In this document: positions 45,466 to 54,788 of the stretch, piece after piece
Layout of the letters: each line of letters begins with the position of its first letter
Numbering within the stretch: the stretch's first letter is position 1
Assembly: GCF_002160525.1 (NCBI RefSeq)
Contig: NZ_NFKT01000001.1
Coordinates: 124,001-188,000 of the forward strand
Origin: Lachnoclostridium sp. An169
Lineage (GTDB): Bacteria > Bacillota > Clostridia > Lachnospirales > Lachnospiraceae
Direction: 5' to 3'
Length of the DNA: 64,000 bases
Program-made: the position numbers and the translations under genes
Notes under the pieces: model-generated
Told to the model about the DNA's origin: nothing
Seen by the model: only the letters and a program-made list of their open reading frames with translations
The model's database searches: none

Positions 45466-45511
45466 ACCCTGCAGAAGATGTAATAAGCTGTAAAAACATC
45501 TTTTGCAGGGT
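45466..45511 (+). promoter_or_regulatory. Long hairpin covering the ribosome site of the second PBP gene
   Basis: ACCCTGCAGAAGATGT (45466-45481) pairs with ACATCTTTTGCAGGGT (45496-45511): 16 positions with one G-T pair and a 14-base loop. GCAGGG, the only Shine-Dalgarno-like sequence before ATG 45523, lies inside the 3' arm. The stem is followed by an imperfect T-rich stretch, so it could act as an attenuator or as a translational block. Confidence 0.75.
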
Positions 45512-45522
45512 ATTTATTTCCC

Positions 45523-47247
45523 ATGAAAAACAAAACATATAATAAGAAGAAAATACTTGTGGTATTTCTCTGCGCGGTCGCGGTCATTATCGGGCTGATC
45601 GGCAGGCTCGTCTACCTGATGGTTTTTGATGCCGAGTACTACCAGGAACTGGCCCAGGATCTCCATGAGAGGGAGCGGGAGATCAAGGCCGCCAGAGGAG
45701 AGATTGTGGACCGCAACGGAGTGGTGCTTGCCACCAACGAGACGGTGTGTACCATATCCGTCATACACAGCCAGGTGGAGGATCCGCAGACCGTGATCCG
45801 TATCCTCGCCGAGGAACTGGAGCTGGAGGAGAGCACGGTCAGAAAGAAAGTGGAGAAAGTCTCTTCCATGGAGCGGATCCGGACGAATGTGGACAAAGAG
45901 ACAGGAGACCGCATCCGCAGTTATGATCTGGCCGGCGTGAAAGTGGACGAAGATTACAAGCGGTACTACCCGTTTGACGAACTGGCGTCAAAGGTACTCG
46001 GCTTTACCGGGGCGGATAATCAGGGCATCATCGGCCTGGAAGTAAAATACGAGGATTACCTGAAGGGACAGAACGGAACGATCCTGACAGTGACAGACGC
46101 CCGGGGCATTGAACTGGAGGGGGTGGCGGAGGACCGGATCGAACCTGTGGCAGGGGAGACGCTTCAGGTCAGCCTGGACTACAATATTCAGGCGTACTGC
46201 GAGCAGGCGGCGCTGAAGGTGCTGGAAGAAAAGCAGGCGCAGAGTGTCTCGATTATTCTGATGAACCCGCAGAACGGCGAGATTTACGCCATGGTAAATG
46301 CTCCGGAATTCAACCTGAACGAGCCTTACGAGCTCAATGACGGAACCGATACTTCCGGTCTTTCCGACGAGGAACTCCAGGATGCCCTGAACCGGATGTG
46401 GCGCAACGGCTGTATCAACGACACTTATGAGCCGGGATCCACCTTCAAGATTATCACGGCGTCCGCCTGTCTGGAGGAAGGCGTTGTATCTCTGGACGAT
46501 ACATTTGTCTGCCCGGGCTACCGGATTGTCGAGGACCGGAAGATCCGGTGCCATAAAGTGGGAGGACACGGGACGGAGACGTTTGTGGAAGGAATACAGA
46601 ATTCCTGCAACCCGGTATTTATCGATATCGGACTGCGGCTGGGGGCGGAGCGGTTCTATGACTATTTCAAAAAATTCGGGCTCTTCTCCCTGACCGGCAT
46701 CGATCTGCCGGGCGAGGCGGGGACGATCATGCACCGGGTGGAAGATATCGGTACGGTGGAACTTGCCACCATGTCTTTCGGACAGTCCTTCCAGGTGACG
46801 CCCATCCAGCTTATGACCACTGTAAGTTCGATCATCAACGGGGGCAGGAGAGTTACGCCTCATCTGGGCGTGGCGGTTCTCTCGAAGGAGGGGGATCTGA
46901 TCGAGGAATTTGACTATGAGGAGGAGAAGAAAATTGTCTCGGAGGAGACCTCGGAGACAATGCGGATGCTTCTCGAGAACGTGGTATCAGAAGGTTCGGG
47001 AAAGAATGCGTATATCGAGGGGTATTCCATCGGCGGAAAAACCGCCACCTCCCAGACGCTGCCAAGAAGCGCGAACCGGTATATCTCTTCCTTTATCGGT
47101 TTCGCTCCGGCGGAAGATCCGCAGGTGATCGGCATCGTCCTGATCAACGATCCCCAGGGGGTCTACTACGGAGGAACGATCGCTGCGCCGGTCCTGAGAG
47201 ATATTTACGACAATGTGCTGCCCTATCTCGGGATTGAAAAAAACTAG
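45523..47247 (+). CDS. Class B penicillin-binding protein, SpoVD-like, with KTA motif
   Basis: A second transpeptidase gene, placed like spoVD, whose product makes spore cortex peptidoglycan with SpoVE. The 574-residue protein has an N-terminal transmembrane helix (about 10-32), RGEIVDRNGVVLA and a transpeptidase domain. STFK has its Ser near 306 and SCN lies near 361. The third motif reads GGKTATSQ instead of KTGT (Lys near 506). No C-terminal PASTA domain is present, so SpoVD function is inferred from position only; it could equally serve vegetative division. The start lies beyond a hairpin that hides the ribosome site. Confidence 0.87.
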   Translation: MKNKTYNKKKILVVFLCAVAVIIGLIGRLVYLMVFDAEYYQELAQDLHEREREIKAARGEIVDRNGVVLATNETVCTISVIHSQVEDPQTVIRILAEELELEESTVRKKVEKVSSMERIRTNVDKETGDRIRSYDLAGVKVDEDYKRYYPFDELASKVLGFTGADNQGIIGLEVKYEDYLKGQNGTILTVTDARGIELEGVAEDRIEPVAGETLQVSLDYNIQAYCEQAALKVLEEKQAQSVSIILMNPQNGEIYAMVNAPEFNLNEPYELNDGTDTSGLSDEELQDALNRMWRNGCINDTYEPGSTFKIITASACLEEGVVSLDDTFVCPGYRIVEDRKIRCHKVGGHGTETFVEGIQNSCNPVFIDIGLRLGAERFYDYFKKFGLFSLTGIDLPGEAGTIMHRVEDIGTVELATMSFGQSFQVTPIQLMTTVSSIINGGRRVTPHLGVAVLSKEGDLIEEFDYEEEKKIVSEETSETMRMLLENVVSEGSGKNAYIEGYSIGGKTATSQTLPRSANRYISSFIGFAPAEDPQVIGIVLINDPQGVYYGGTIAAPVLRDIYDNVLPYLGIEKN

Positions 47248-47332
47248 GTGATGGGTTATACTGTATAGGATGCTGCGGGAGGGGCCTGCCCGGTTTCTCC
47301 CGCCGAGACAAAAGAGATGAAGAGGTGTGTTT

Positions 47333-48289
47333 ATGAGCAGTCATGTAGTGATTCCGGTGCTGATTTCCTTTGCGGTCAGTCTGGTGCTGGGACCGGTGGT
47401 TATTCCTTTTTTAAGGAAACTGAAAATGAGACAGACAGAGCGTGTGGAAGGAGTTCAGTCGCATCTGAAGAAAGCCGGAACGCCGACCATGGGAGGCATT
47501 ATCATTCTTGCTTCCGTGATTGTTACTTCGCTGTTTTACGTGAAAGATTACCCGAAGATCATCCCGGTGCTTTTCCTGACCGTGGCATTCGGGCTGATCG
47601 GTTTTCTTGACGATTATCTGAAGGTTGTGCTGAAGCGCTCCGACGGACTGATGCCCATGCAGAAGATGGCTCTGCAGATTGTGGTCACAGCCATCTTTGC
47701 CTATTATATTGTGGAGGTGGCAGACATTCCGCTGACGCTTTTGATCCCCTTCTCCGGCGGATATTACTGGGATATCGGCTGGCTTGCCGTTCCGGTGCTG
47801 TTCTTCGCGGTGATCGGCACGGTCAACGGGACGAACTTTACGGATGGTCTGGACGGGCTGGCTTCCAGTGTCACCGTCCTGGTGGCAACGTTCTTCACTG
47901 TGGTTGCAGTGGGGACAAACAGCGGGATCGAGCCGATCACCTGCGCGGTGGTGGGAGCCCTGCTCGGTTTTCTGCTCTTTAATGTCTATCCCGCCAGCGT
48001 ATTTATGGGGGATACGGGATCCCTTGCCCTTGGCGGCTTTGTGGCCGGGACGGCATATATGATGCAGATGCCGCTTTTTATCATTATTGTGGGATTCATT
48101 TATCTCGTGGAGGTGGCTTCGGTCATTATCCAGGTTGCATATTTTAAGAAGACCGGCGGAAAAAGAATCTTTAAGATGGCGCCGATCCATCATCACTTTG
48201 AACTCTGCGGATGGTCGGAGACGAGAGTGGTGGCAGTATTCTCGATCATCACGGCACTGCTGTGCCTGATCGCATTAATGGGGGTATAG
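47333..48289 (+). CDS. mraY: Phospho-MurNAc-pentapeptide transferase MraY
   Basis: Makes lipid I by joining UDP-MurNAc-pentapeptide to undecaprenyl phosphate. The 318-residue polytopic protein has GTPTMGGIIIL near 45, FLDDYLKV near 87, the catalytic NFTDGLDGLA near 166 and KMAPIHHHFEL near 284. AAGAGG lies seven bases before ATG 47333; GTG 47327 overlaps that region. Murein precursor genes murE and murF are not beside it. Confidence 0.96.
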   Translation: MSSHVVIPVLISFAVSLVLGPVVIPFLRKLKMRQTERVEGVQSHLKKAGTPTMGGIIILASVIVTSLFYVKDYPKIIPVLFLTVAFGLIGFLDDYLKVVLKRSDGLMPMQKMALQIVVTAIFAYYIVEVADIPLTLLIPFSGGYYWDIGWLAVPVLFFAVIGTVNGTNFTDGLDGLASSVTVLVATFFTVVAVGTNSGIEPITCAVVGALLGFLLFNVYPASVFMGDTGSLALGGFVAGTAYMMQMPLFIIIVGFIYLVEVASVIIQVAYFKKTGGKRIFKMAPIHHHFELCGWSETRVVAVFSIITALLCLIALMGV

Positions 48290-48293
48290 GACA

Positions 48294-49667
48294 ATGGAGT
48301 TAAACGGGAAAAAAGTACTGGTATTCGGTTCGGGAATCAGCGGGGAGGCTGCTGCGCGCCTGCTTCTTGGGGAGGGGGCACAGGTAGTCCTCTACGATGG
48401 AAATGACAAGCTGGACCGGAAGGAAATCCTTGGGAAAACCGGTGCTGCAGAGGAAGGCAGAGAGATGCAGGTCATTCTTGGCACGCTGGATGAGGAACAT
48501 GCCCGGGACATGCTTTCCGGTGTGGAACTGGCGGTTTTAAGTCCCGGGGTTCCCACGGATCTGCCCCTTGTGGAGATGATGAAAGAGATGGGAATCCCGG
48601 TGTGGGGCGAGATCGAACTGGCATACACCACAGGGCGGGGAGATGTCCTTGCCATTACGGGAACCAACGGGAAGACCACCACTACCACACTGCTCGGTGA
48701 GATTATGAAAAACTATAATGAGAGCACCTTTGTGGTGGGAAATATCGGTAATCCCTATACCAGTATTGTGACGCAGACTACGGATCACTCGGTGATTGTC
48801 GCGGAGATGAGCAGTTTCCAGCTGGAGACCATACATAGTTTCCGCCCGAAGGTGAGCGCCATTTTAAATATTACGCCGGACCATCTGAACCGGCACCACA
48901 CCATGGAGGCGTACATTGCCGCCAAGGAGCGGATCGCGGAAAACCAGACAGAAGAGGATACCTGCGTACTCAATTACGAGGATGAAGTGCTGCGCGTATT
49001 TGCGGAAAATGTGAAGGCAGATGTTCTATATTTCAGCAGCCGGCGTAAACTGAAAAGAGGGCTTTATCTGGAAGACGGGGAGATTGTCTGTGATCTGGGA
49101 GAGCGGATGGTGCTCTGCCGCACGGATGAACTTAAGATTCTGGGAACCCACAATTATGAGAATGTGATGGCTGCCGCGGCAATGGCTCTCGCTTACGGTG
49201 TTCCGGCGGACGTTGTCCGCAGCACGGTGAAGGAGTTCCAGGGAGTTGCCCACAGGATTGAATTCATTGCAGAGAAAAACGGCGTTGCCTATTACAACGA
49301 TTCCAAGGGAACCAATCCGGATGCTGCAATCCGGGGAATACGCGCCATGAACCGCCCTACGGTCCTGATCGGCGGGGGATATGACAAAGATTCCACCTAT
49401 GACGAGTGGATTGAAGCTTTCGACGGAAAAGTGAAGAAGCTCGTCCTGCTGGGCGCCACCCGTGATAAGATTGCAGAGTGCGCCAGAAAACACGGATTTA
49501 CGGAGATAGAGATGGCAGACAGTTTCGAGGAGGCATTTGAGAAATGCGTGGAGTGCGCCTCCCCCGGGGATGCGGTTCTCCTCTCGCCGGCATGCGCAAG
49601 CTGGGGTATGTTCAGGAATTACGAAGAACGGGGAGATAAATTCAGAGAACTTGTAAATCAGTTGTAG
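48294..49667 (+). CDS. murD: UDP-N-acetylmuramoylalanine-D-glutamate ligase MurD
   Basis: Adds D-Glu to UDP-MurNAc-L-Ala with ATP. The 457-residue protein has the N-terminal Rossmann KVLVFGSGISGEAAARLL. The ATP loop ITGTNGKTTTT lies near 121, NITPDHLNRH near 190 and YYNDSKGTNPDA near 335. It begins four bases after mraY stops. Length is typical. Confidence 0.95.
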   Translation: MELNGKKVLVFGSGISGEAAARLLLGEGAQVVLYDGNDKLDRKEILGKTGAAEEGREMQVILGTLDEEHARDMLSGVELAVLSPGVPTDLPLVEMMKEMGIPVWGEIELAYTTGRGDVLAITGTNGKTTTTTLLGEIMKNYNESTFVVGNIGNPYTSIVTQTTDHSVIVAEMSSFQLETIHSFRPKVSAILNITPDHLNRHHTMEAYIAAKERIAENQTEEDTCVLNYEDEVLRVFAENVKADVLYFSSRRKLKRGLYLEDGEIVCDLGERMVLCRTDELKILGTHNYENVMAAAAMALAYGVPADVVRSTVKEFQGVAHRIEFIAEKNGVAYYNDSKGTNPDAAIRGIRAMNRPTVLIGGGYDKDSTYDEWIEAFDGKVKKLVLLGATRDKIAECARKHGFTEIEMADSFEEAFEKCVECASPGDAVLLSPACASWGMFRNYEERGDKFRELVNQL

Positions 49668-49679
49668 GGAGTGGATATC

Positions 49680-50765
49680 TTGGAGCGTTCCGGGAAGAAA
49701 CGTACATTTGACGACACCCTGTTTGTCGTTGTCCTCATTCTTGTGGGCGTGGGGCTTGTGCTGCTCTACAGTACGAGCGCCTACAACGGCAGGGTGAAAT
49801 TCCACGATTCGCTTTACTATCTGAAAAAGCAGGGCTTTGCAGCCCTGATCGGGATTACGGGGATGCTTGTCATCGCACGCATCGATTACCATAAATGGGT
49901 GCCCTTTGCGATTCCCGGCTATATCACCGCAATCCTGCTCTCGATTGCTGTCATGCTCTTCGGAGACGAATATAACGGGTCCAAAAGATGGCTGTCTTTG
50001 GGCCCCTTCTCTTTTCAGCCCTCGGAGTTTGCCAAGGTGGCGGTCATCCTGTTCCTGGCATGTCTGGTAAGCTGGAATGTGAAGCGGATGGGGAGGTTCC
50101 GGATGCTTATCCTGACCCTTCTGACGGTTCTGCCCATTGTGGCCCTTGTGGGAGCCAGCAACCTGAGTACGGCAGTCATTATCCTGGGGATCGCCGTGGT
50201 GCTGATTTTCGCCGCCAGTCCCAAATATTCGCCCTTTATCTGGATGGGCGGGGCGGGAGTGGCGTTTCTGGGGATCTTTCTCGCCCTGGAGAGCTACCGC
50301 CTGGAGAGGATCGCCATCTGGAGGAATCCGGAGAAATACGAGAAGGGTTATCAGACCCTTCAGGGGCTCTATGCCATCGGAAGCGGCGGCCTTTTCGGAA
50401 GAGGGCTGGGGAACAGCGTGCAGAAGCTGGGATTTCTCCCCGAGGCCCAGAATGACATGATCTTCTCGATCATCTGCGAGGAACTGGGACTGGTGGGAGC
50501 CTCCCTGATTATCCTGCTCTTCCTTATCCTGATCTGGCGCTTCTTCGTGATCGCCACAAAGGCGAAGGATCTTCTCGGGGCGCTGATCGCTGCGGGAGCC
50601 ATGGCTCATATGATGATTCAGGTGATCTTAAATATCGCCGTGGTTACGAACACCATACCGAATACCGGGATCACCCTGCCCTTCATCAGCTACGGAGGCA
50701 CATCCATCGTTTTTCTGCTTCTGGAAATGGGGCTTGTCTTAAGTGTGTCCAATCTGATAGAATAG
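49680..50765 (+). CDS. SEDS peptidoglycan glycosyltransferase, FtsW/SpoVE
   Basis: The dcw-cluster SEDS polymerase, partner of the septal PBP. The 361-residue protein has about ten transmembrane helices, LYSTSAYNGRV, the catalytic-side YNGSKRWL, EAQNDMIFSIICEELG and the closing PFISYGGTSIVFLLLEMG. TTG 49680 is preferred, eight bases after GGGAG; GTG 49671 overlaps that site. It may serve both septation (FtsW) and the cortex (SpoVE), since only one SEDS gene is in this cluster. murG, often found right after it, is absent. Confidence 0.93.
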   Translation: MERSGKKRTFDDTLFVVVLILVGVGLVLLYSTSAYNGRVKFHDSLYYLKKQGFAALIGITGMLVIARIDYHKWVPFAIPGYITAILLSIAVMLFGDEYNGSKRWLSLGPFSFQPSEFAKVAVILFLACLVSWNVKRMGRFRMLILTLLTVLPIVALVGASNLSTAVIILGIAVVLIFAASPKYSPFIWMGGAGVAFLGIFLALESYRLERIAIWRNPEKYEKGYQTLQGLYAIGSGGLFGRGLGNSVQKLGFLPEAQNDMIFSIICEELGLVGASLIILLFLILIWRFFVIATKAKDLLGALIAAGAMAHMMIQVILNIAVVTNTIPNTGITLPFISYGGTSIVFLLLEMGLVLSVSNLIE

Positions 50766-50783
50766 GGCATAAGGAGGAATTGG

Positions 50784-51527
50784 ATGAAGAAAGCAAAGCA
50801 CAGAAGGAAAAGAATATGGCCGGCAGTGCTCACTGTCCTGGGTGCCATCGTCCTCGCGGGACTGATCGTCGTCTTCGGGTTCCGGACCCGGGACTTCGAG
50901 GTGGAGGGAAACAGCTATTACGGCGAGACGTCCATCACCACATGGCTCCAGAAGGATGAACTCTCGGTCAACACGCTGTACATTCTGTTGAAATATAATT
51001 TTACGAAACCGGAGCTTCCCGCTGCGGTGGAGAGCATGGACGTATCCCTTAAGAATCCCTGGACCATCCATGTGAAGGTGAAAGAGAAAGAAATGGCCGG
51101 ATATGTGGACTATGACGGCGCCTACCTCTATTTTGACGGGGAGGGCACCGCGACGGTGAGGACGAGCCAGGTGATCGAGGGCGCACCCTATATTGAGGGT
51201 CTGGAGTTTGATGCCTCGAAGGTGGTGATCGGAGAGCGGCTTCCGGTGGAGGATGACAGTATCTTCGGAAAGATTGTGGAAGTGTCCCGCTACCTGAAAA
51301 AGTACAGTCTTGCCCCGGACCGGATGTCCTGCGCGGGGGGAGATGTCCAGGTTTACTTCGGAAATGTGGAGGTCCTGCTCGGAAGCGGAAACTACGACGA
51401 CCGTCTTGCCCAGGTGGAACCGATTCTGGAGAAACTTGCCGAACGGTATCCGGATACGCCGGGAACACTGCACCTGGAGAATTATGACTCGGCGTCAACA
51501 TCCATACGCTTTGTGCCTTCTGCATAA
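50784..51527 (+). CDS. Cell division protein DivIB/FtsQ
   Basis: A bitopic protein of the FtsQLB/DivIB complex that regulates septal synthesis. The 247-residue protein has a basic N-terminus, one transmembrane helix (about 11-33), a POTRA domain (FEVEGNSYYGETSITTWL start, to about 105) and a beta domain (about 110-240). AAGGAGG precedes the ATG. The order SEDS-divIB-ftsZ agrees with clostridial dcw clusters except for the lack of murG. Confidence 0.9.
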   Translation: MKKAKHRRKRIWPAVLTVLGAIVLAGLIVVFGFRTRDFEVEGNSYYGETSITTWLQKDELSVNTLYILLKYNFTKPELPAAVESMDVSLKNPWTIHVKVKEKEMAGYVDYDGAYLYFDGEGTATVRTSQVIEGAPYIEGLEFDASKVVIGERLPVEDDSIFGKIVEVSRYLKKYSLAPDRMSCAGGDVQVYFGNVEVLLGSGNYDDRLAQVEPILEKLAERYPDTPGTLHLENYDSASTSIRFVPSA

Positions 51528-51564
51528 ACAGTATAAAAAATTCAGAAAAATAAGAAAAAATCTA

Positions 51565-51593
51565 TTGATTATTTGCCAAAAAGACTTTATTAT
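51565..51593 (+). promoter_or_regulatory. Putative ftsZ promoter
   Basis: TTGATT (51565-51570) and TATTAT (51588-51593) are 17 bp apart within an AT-rich gap between divIB and ftsZ, allowing ftsZ to be transcribed separately from the rest of the cluster. Confidence 0.65.
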
Positions 51594-51671
51594 ATACTTA
51601 TTGAATTATAGCGTTCAATCTTAATAAGGGATGTATAAGAAATTAATAGGACGACAAAGGAGGAAATACTC

Positions 51672-52847
51672 TTGTTAGAAATTAAAACCAACGAATCGGA
51701 AGCAGCCGCTAGAATAATCGTTGTCGGGGTAGGCGGAGGCGGAAACAACGCCGTGAACCGCATGATCGACGAGCAGATTGCGGGTGTGGAATTTATCGCA
51801 GTGAATACAGATAAGCAGGCACTGCAGCTTTGCAAGGCGCCGACACTGATGCAGATCGGCGAGAAACTCACAAAGGGACTGGGCGCAGGCGCGCAGCCGG
51901 AAGTGGGAGAGAAAGCGGCAGAGGAGAGTTCAGAAGAGATTTCGGCAGCGCTCAAAGGTGCGGACATGGTGTTCGTTACCTGTGGTATGGGCGGCGGTAC
52001 AGGAACCGGTGCGGCTCCGGTTATCGCCCGGATCGCAAAAGAGCAGGGCGCTCTTACCGTCGGAGTTGTGACAAAGCCGTTCCGTTTTGAATCCAAGACG
52101 AGAATGCAGAACGCTCTGGCCGGAATTGACAAGCTGAAAGAAAATGTGGATACGATCATCGTCATCCCGAATGACAAGCTGTTGGAGGTTGTGGACAGAC
52201 GCACAACCATGCCGGAGGCCCTCAAGAAAGCGGATGAAGTGCTTCAGCAGGGTATCCAGGGTATTACGGACCTGATCAATGTTCCGTCCCTGATCAACCT
52301 GGATTTCGCAGATATCCAGACCGTTATGAAGGACAAGGGTATTGCCCATATCGGAATCGGTTCCGGGCGCGGAGACGACAAGGCTCTCGAGGCGACAAAG
52401 GAAGCCGTTGCCAGCCCGCTGCTTGAGACAACTATCCAGGGCGCATCCAACGTCATTGTCAATGTATCCGGTGATATCACCCTTATGGATGCATCGGATG
52501 CGGCAGATTATGTACAGGAACTGGCAGGAGAGAATGCAAGCATTATCTTCGGTGCCATGTATGATGATACGAAGTCTGACGAATGTACAATCACAGTTAT
52601 CGCTACAGGCTTACATAATGTAGGCGGAAGCGCGTCGAAGCTGAAGGCGAGACTGGAAGGCCAGCAGAAACCGGGATCCATTCTTCCGCAGGGAGATTCT
52701 CCGGTGAGGAACCGCCTTGACAGCGAGAGAAAGACAGGCACGGCGGCGAGACCGCAGGGAGGCACGATGCCGACACTGCAGCCGAGAACTCCGTCCAGCC
52801 ATGTGAAAGAACAGCAGATCAAGATTCCGGATTTCTTCAAGAAATAA
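51672..52847 (+). CDS. ftsZ: Cell division GTPase FtsZ
   Basis: The tubulin homologue that forms the division ring. The 391-residue protein has [14 protein letters not shown], the GTP signature [10 protein letters not shown] near 106 and the synergy-loop region DFADIQTVM near 210. A linker of about 60 residues and the C-terminal peptide IKIPDFFKK, which binds membrane anchors, complete it. The start is TTG 51672, nine bases after a perfect AGGAGG; no ATG or GTG in frame is nearer. The terminator at 52891 ends the cluster. Confidence 0.97.
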   Translation: MLEIKTNESEAAARIIVVGVGGGGNNAVNRMIDEQIAGVEFIAVNTDKQALQLCKAPTLMQIGEKLTKGLGAGAQPEVGEKAAEESSEEISAALKGADMVFVTCGMGGGTGTGAAPVIARIAKEQGALTVGVVTKPFRFESKTRMQNALAGIDKLKENVDTIIVIPNDKLLEVVDRRTTMPEALKKADEVLQQGIQGITDLINVPSLINLDFADIQTVMKDKGIAHIGIGSGRGDDKALEATKEAVASPLLETTIQGASNVIVNVSGDITLMDASDAADYVQELAGENASIIFGAMYDDTKSDECTITVIATGLHNVGGSASKLKARLEGQQKPGSILPQGDSPVRNRLDSERKTGTAARPQGGTMPTLQPRTPSSHVKEQQIKIPDFFKK

Positions 52848-52890
52848 AGCGGATCTGAGACTTTTATAAGAATACGGAAAGAAGAATGCA

Positions 52891-52944
52891 GGGCTCCTGC
52901 AGACGGGAAATATCAGTTTCCCTGTCTGCGGGGGCCCGTTTTTG
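52891..52944 (+). terminator. Terminator after ftsZ
   Basis: Long imperfect stem built on GGGC, GCAGAC, GGGAAA and their complements around TATCAG, followed by GTTTTTG. Confidence 0.88.
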
Positions 52945-52961
52945 TGCGCTTCAGAACCGGT

Positions 52962-53065
52962 TTCGCCGCTTCGAAACGTTGTTTTTCGGCGGAATATAAT
53001 GTCGAAATATATTTCTTTTTATCTCCCATCATCTGACAAATTCCATTCTGTTCCCGGACTATAAT
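52962..53065 (+). promoter_or_regulatory. Spo0A-controlled spoIIG-type promoter with long spacer
   Basis: A near-consensus -35 CTGACA (53033-53038) and a perfect -10 TATAAT (53060-53065) are 21 bp apart, much as in the Bacillus spoIIG promoter, whose long spacer needs Spo0A. A perfect Spo0A box TGTCGAA lies at 53000-53006. TGACAAA (53034-53040), 6 of 7 matches, overlaps the -35. TTCGCCG (52962-52968) and TTCGGCG (52985-52991) are 6-of-7 matches in reverse. Confidence 0.72.
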
Positions 53066-53103
53066 AAACCACGTACCGATACAAAGGAGAAAGAAGGTGA
53101 GTC

Positions 53104-53889
53104 ATGTATTATGAACTATACATAGATTTGTTTTTCCTTGAAAACTTTATGATGGACAGTCTGATCCTTCTTGCGGTAAACCGTATTATGAAATGCGGGG
53201 CAGGGTTCGGGCGTGTCCTTCTGGGCGGAGCGTCCGCAAGTGCGCTGACCTGTCTCGTAACAGCCGTGCCGTTTCCGGCAGTCATAAAACTGTTTCTCTT
53301 CCATATTGTCATCAGCGGATTCATGCTGGCAGCAGGACTGGGGATCCGAAATACCGGACAGTTTGTGAAGGCGTTTGTCCTTCTCTGGTTTTCTGCGGTC
53401 TGCATGGGAGGAATGATGCAGATCCTGCGGCCGCATATGAGATACATGAGTGTTTTTTATGCGGCAGCGGTGATCAGCTGGTTTGCTTTTACACGGCTGT
53501 GGAGGGCGGCGGTCTGTATACGTCGCCGGGAAGAGACGGTACTGGAAGTGGAACTCTATACCCGGACGAGAACAATCAGGGCGAAAGCTCTGTGGGATAC
53601 GGGGAACCGGCTTGTGGACGGACTTACGGGAAGTCCGGTAAATGTACTGGACCCGGCGTTTGCCAGGGAGGCATTTGAGCCGGAAGAGAGGAAAAGAGGA
53701 ATCCGCTATATTCCGTTCCGGTGTGTGGGCGGAGAGAGCGCGATGCAGATCTTCCGTGTCGAAAAGATGTGTATTCACATGGAGGGGGAGTATTGGATCA
53801 TGAATCCGGTGTTGGGGATCAGCGGGGAGTCGTTCTCCTGTGAGGGGGAATATCAGATGATCCTGAGTCCGGGTGTGCTTGATCAGTAG
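53104..53889 (+). CDS. spoIIGA: Sporulation sigma-E processing protease SpoIIGA
   Basis: The membrane aspartic protease that removes the pro-sequence of sigma-E after a signal from the forespore. The 261-residue protein has about five transmembrane helices (to about 135) and a C-terminal protease-like domain with the motif [11 protein letters not shown], active Asp near 165. Start [18 protein letters not shown] is typical. It is followed by sigE after 29 bases, the conserved spoIIG operon. Confidence 0.94.
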   Translation: MYYELYIDLFFLENFMMDSLILLAVNRIMKCGAGFGRVLLGGASASALTCLVTAVPFPAVIKLFLFHIVISGFMLAAGLGIRNTGQFVKAFVLLWFSAVCMGGMMQILRPHMRYMSVFYAAAVISWFAFTRLWRAAVCIRRREETVLEVELYTRTRTIRAKALWDTGNRLVDGLTGSPVNVLDPAFAREAFEPEERKRGIRYIPFRCVGGESAMQIFRVEKMCIHMEGEYWIMNPVLGISGESFSCEGEYQMILSPGVLDQ

Positions 53890-53918
53890 TAGAAAATCAG
53901 ACCAGGAGGAAGACAAAA

Positions 53919-54659
53919 ATGTTTGTAAAAGTAGCAGTAGGGCAGCAGTTCAGACTGCGTGTCATGCCGGATATCAAAAGTCTCATATTCGGCGGAGGAA
54001 AAGAGGTCCACTATATCGGAGGGACCGAGGTGCTGCCTCCGCCGCTGGAGGGGAGCCGGGAGACGGAGATGATCCGGAAACTCGGGACGGAGTGTGACGA
54101 GGAGGCTAAGAAAACGCTTATCGAGCACAATCTCCGCCTTGTGGTGTATATTGCCAAGAAGTTTGACAATACAGGAGTGGGGGTGGAGGACCTGATTTCC
54201 ATTGGGACAATCGGTCTGATCAAATCCATCAACACCTTTAATCCGAATAAAAAAATCAAGCTTGCCACCTATGCGTCCCGGTGCATTGAAAATGAGATTC
54301 TGATGTACCTGCGCCGCAACAGCAAGACGAAAATGGAAGTTTCCATAGACGAGCCCCTCAATGTGGACTGGGACGGCAACGAACTGCTCCTGTCGGATAT
54401 CCTCGGGACAGAGGAGGATACCATATACAGGGATCTTGAGAACGAGGCGGAGCGCAGGCTCCTCATCAAGGCGCTGGGAAAGCTCTCCGGCAGGGAAAAA
54501 CTGATCGTACGGATGCGGTTCGGACTGGACGACCCGGAAGGGAAGGAGAAGACACAGAAGGAAGTGGCAGACCTTCTGGGGATTTCACAGTCCTACATAT
54601 CCAGGCTGGAGAAGAAGATCATGCAGCGCCTGAAGCGCGAGATGGTCAGATATGAATAA
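53919..54659 (+). CDS. sigE: RNA polymerase sporulation sigma factor sigma-E
   Basis: The early mother-cell sigma factor. The 246-residue protein has a hydrophobic pro-sequence (about 1-28), with the [13 protein letters not shown] region marking the processing zone. Sigma region 2 includes [17 protein letters not shown] and [17 protein letters not shown]. Region 4 includes [26 protein letters not shown] precedes the ATG. It shares the operon with its activating protease and faces sigG across a bidirectional hairpin. Confidence 0.96.
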   Translation: MFVKVAVGQQFRLRVMPDIKSLIFGGGKEVHYIGGTEVLPPPLEGSRETEMIRKLGTECDEEAKKTLIEHNLRLVVYIAKKFDNTGVGVEDLISIGTIGLIKSINTFNPNKKIKLATYASRCIENEILMYLRRNSKTKMEVSIDEPLNVDWDGNELLLSDILGTEEDTIYRDLENEAERRLLIKALGKLSGREKLIVRMRFGLDDPEGKEKTQKEVADLLGISQSYISRLEKKIMQRLKREMVRYE

Positions 54660-54699
54660 GTTAAGAGCTTTTTAAATGTCCGCCGGGGGACCGGCTCGG

Positions 54700-54744
54700 C
54701 CGCCCTGTATTGCCACGAAGGTCCGTAGAGGCAATACAGGGCGG
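54700..54744. terminator. Bidirectional terminator between sigE and sigG
   Basis: A perfect 15-bp stem (54700-54714 with 54730-54744) with a 15-base loop lies between two convergent genes. Flanking T-runs are short, so efficiency is uncertain. Confidence 0.75.
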
Positions 54745-54788
54745 TTCAGCCTGGTCGGCGGCAGGCATATGAAAAAGCTGCCTGCGCC

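Noticed and set aside
49026-50609. 527-codon minus-strand frame
   Set aside because: Antisense to murD and the SEDS gene; low-complexity His/Gln/Arg composition.
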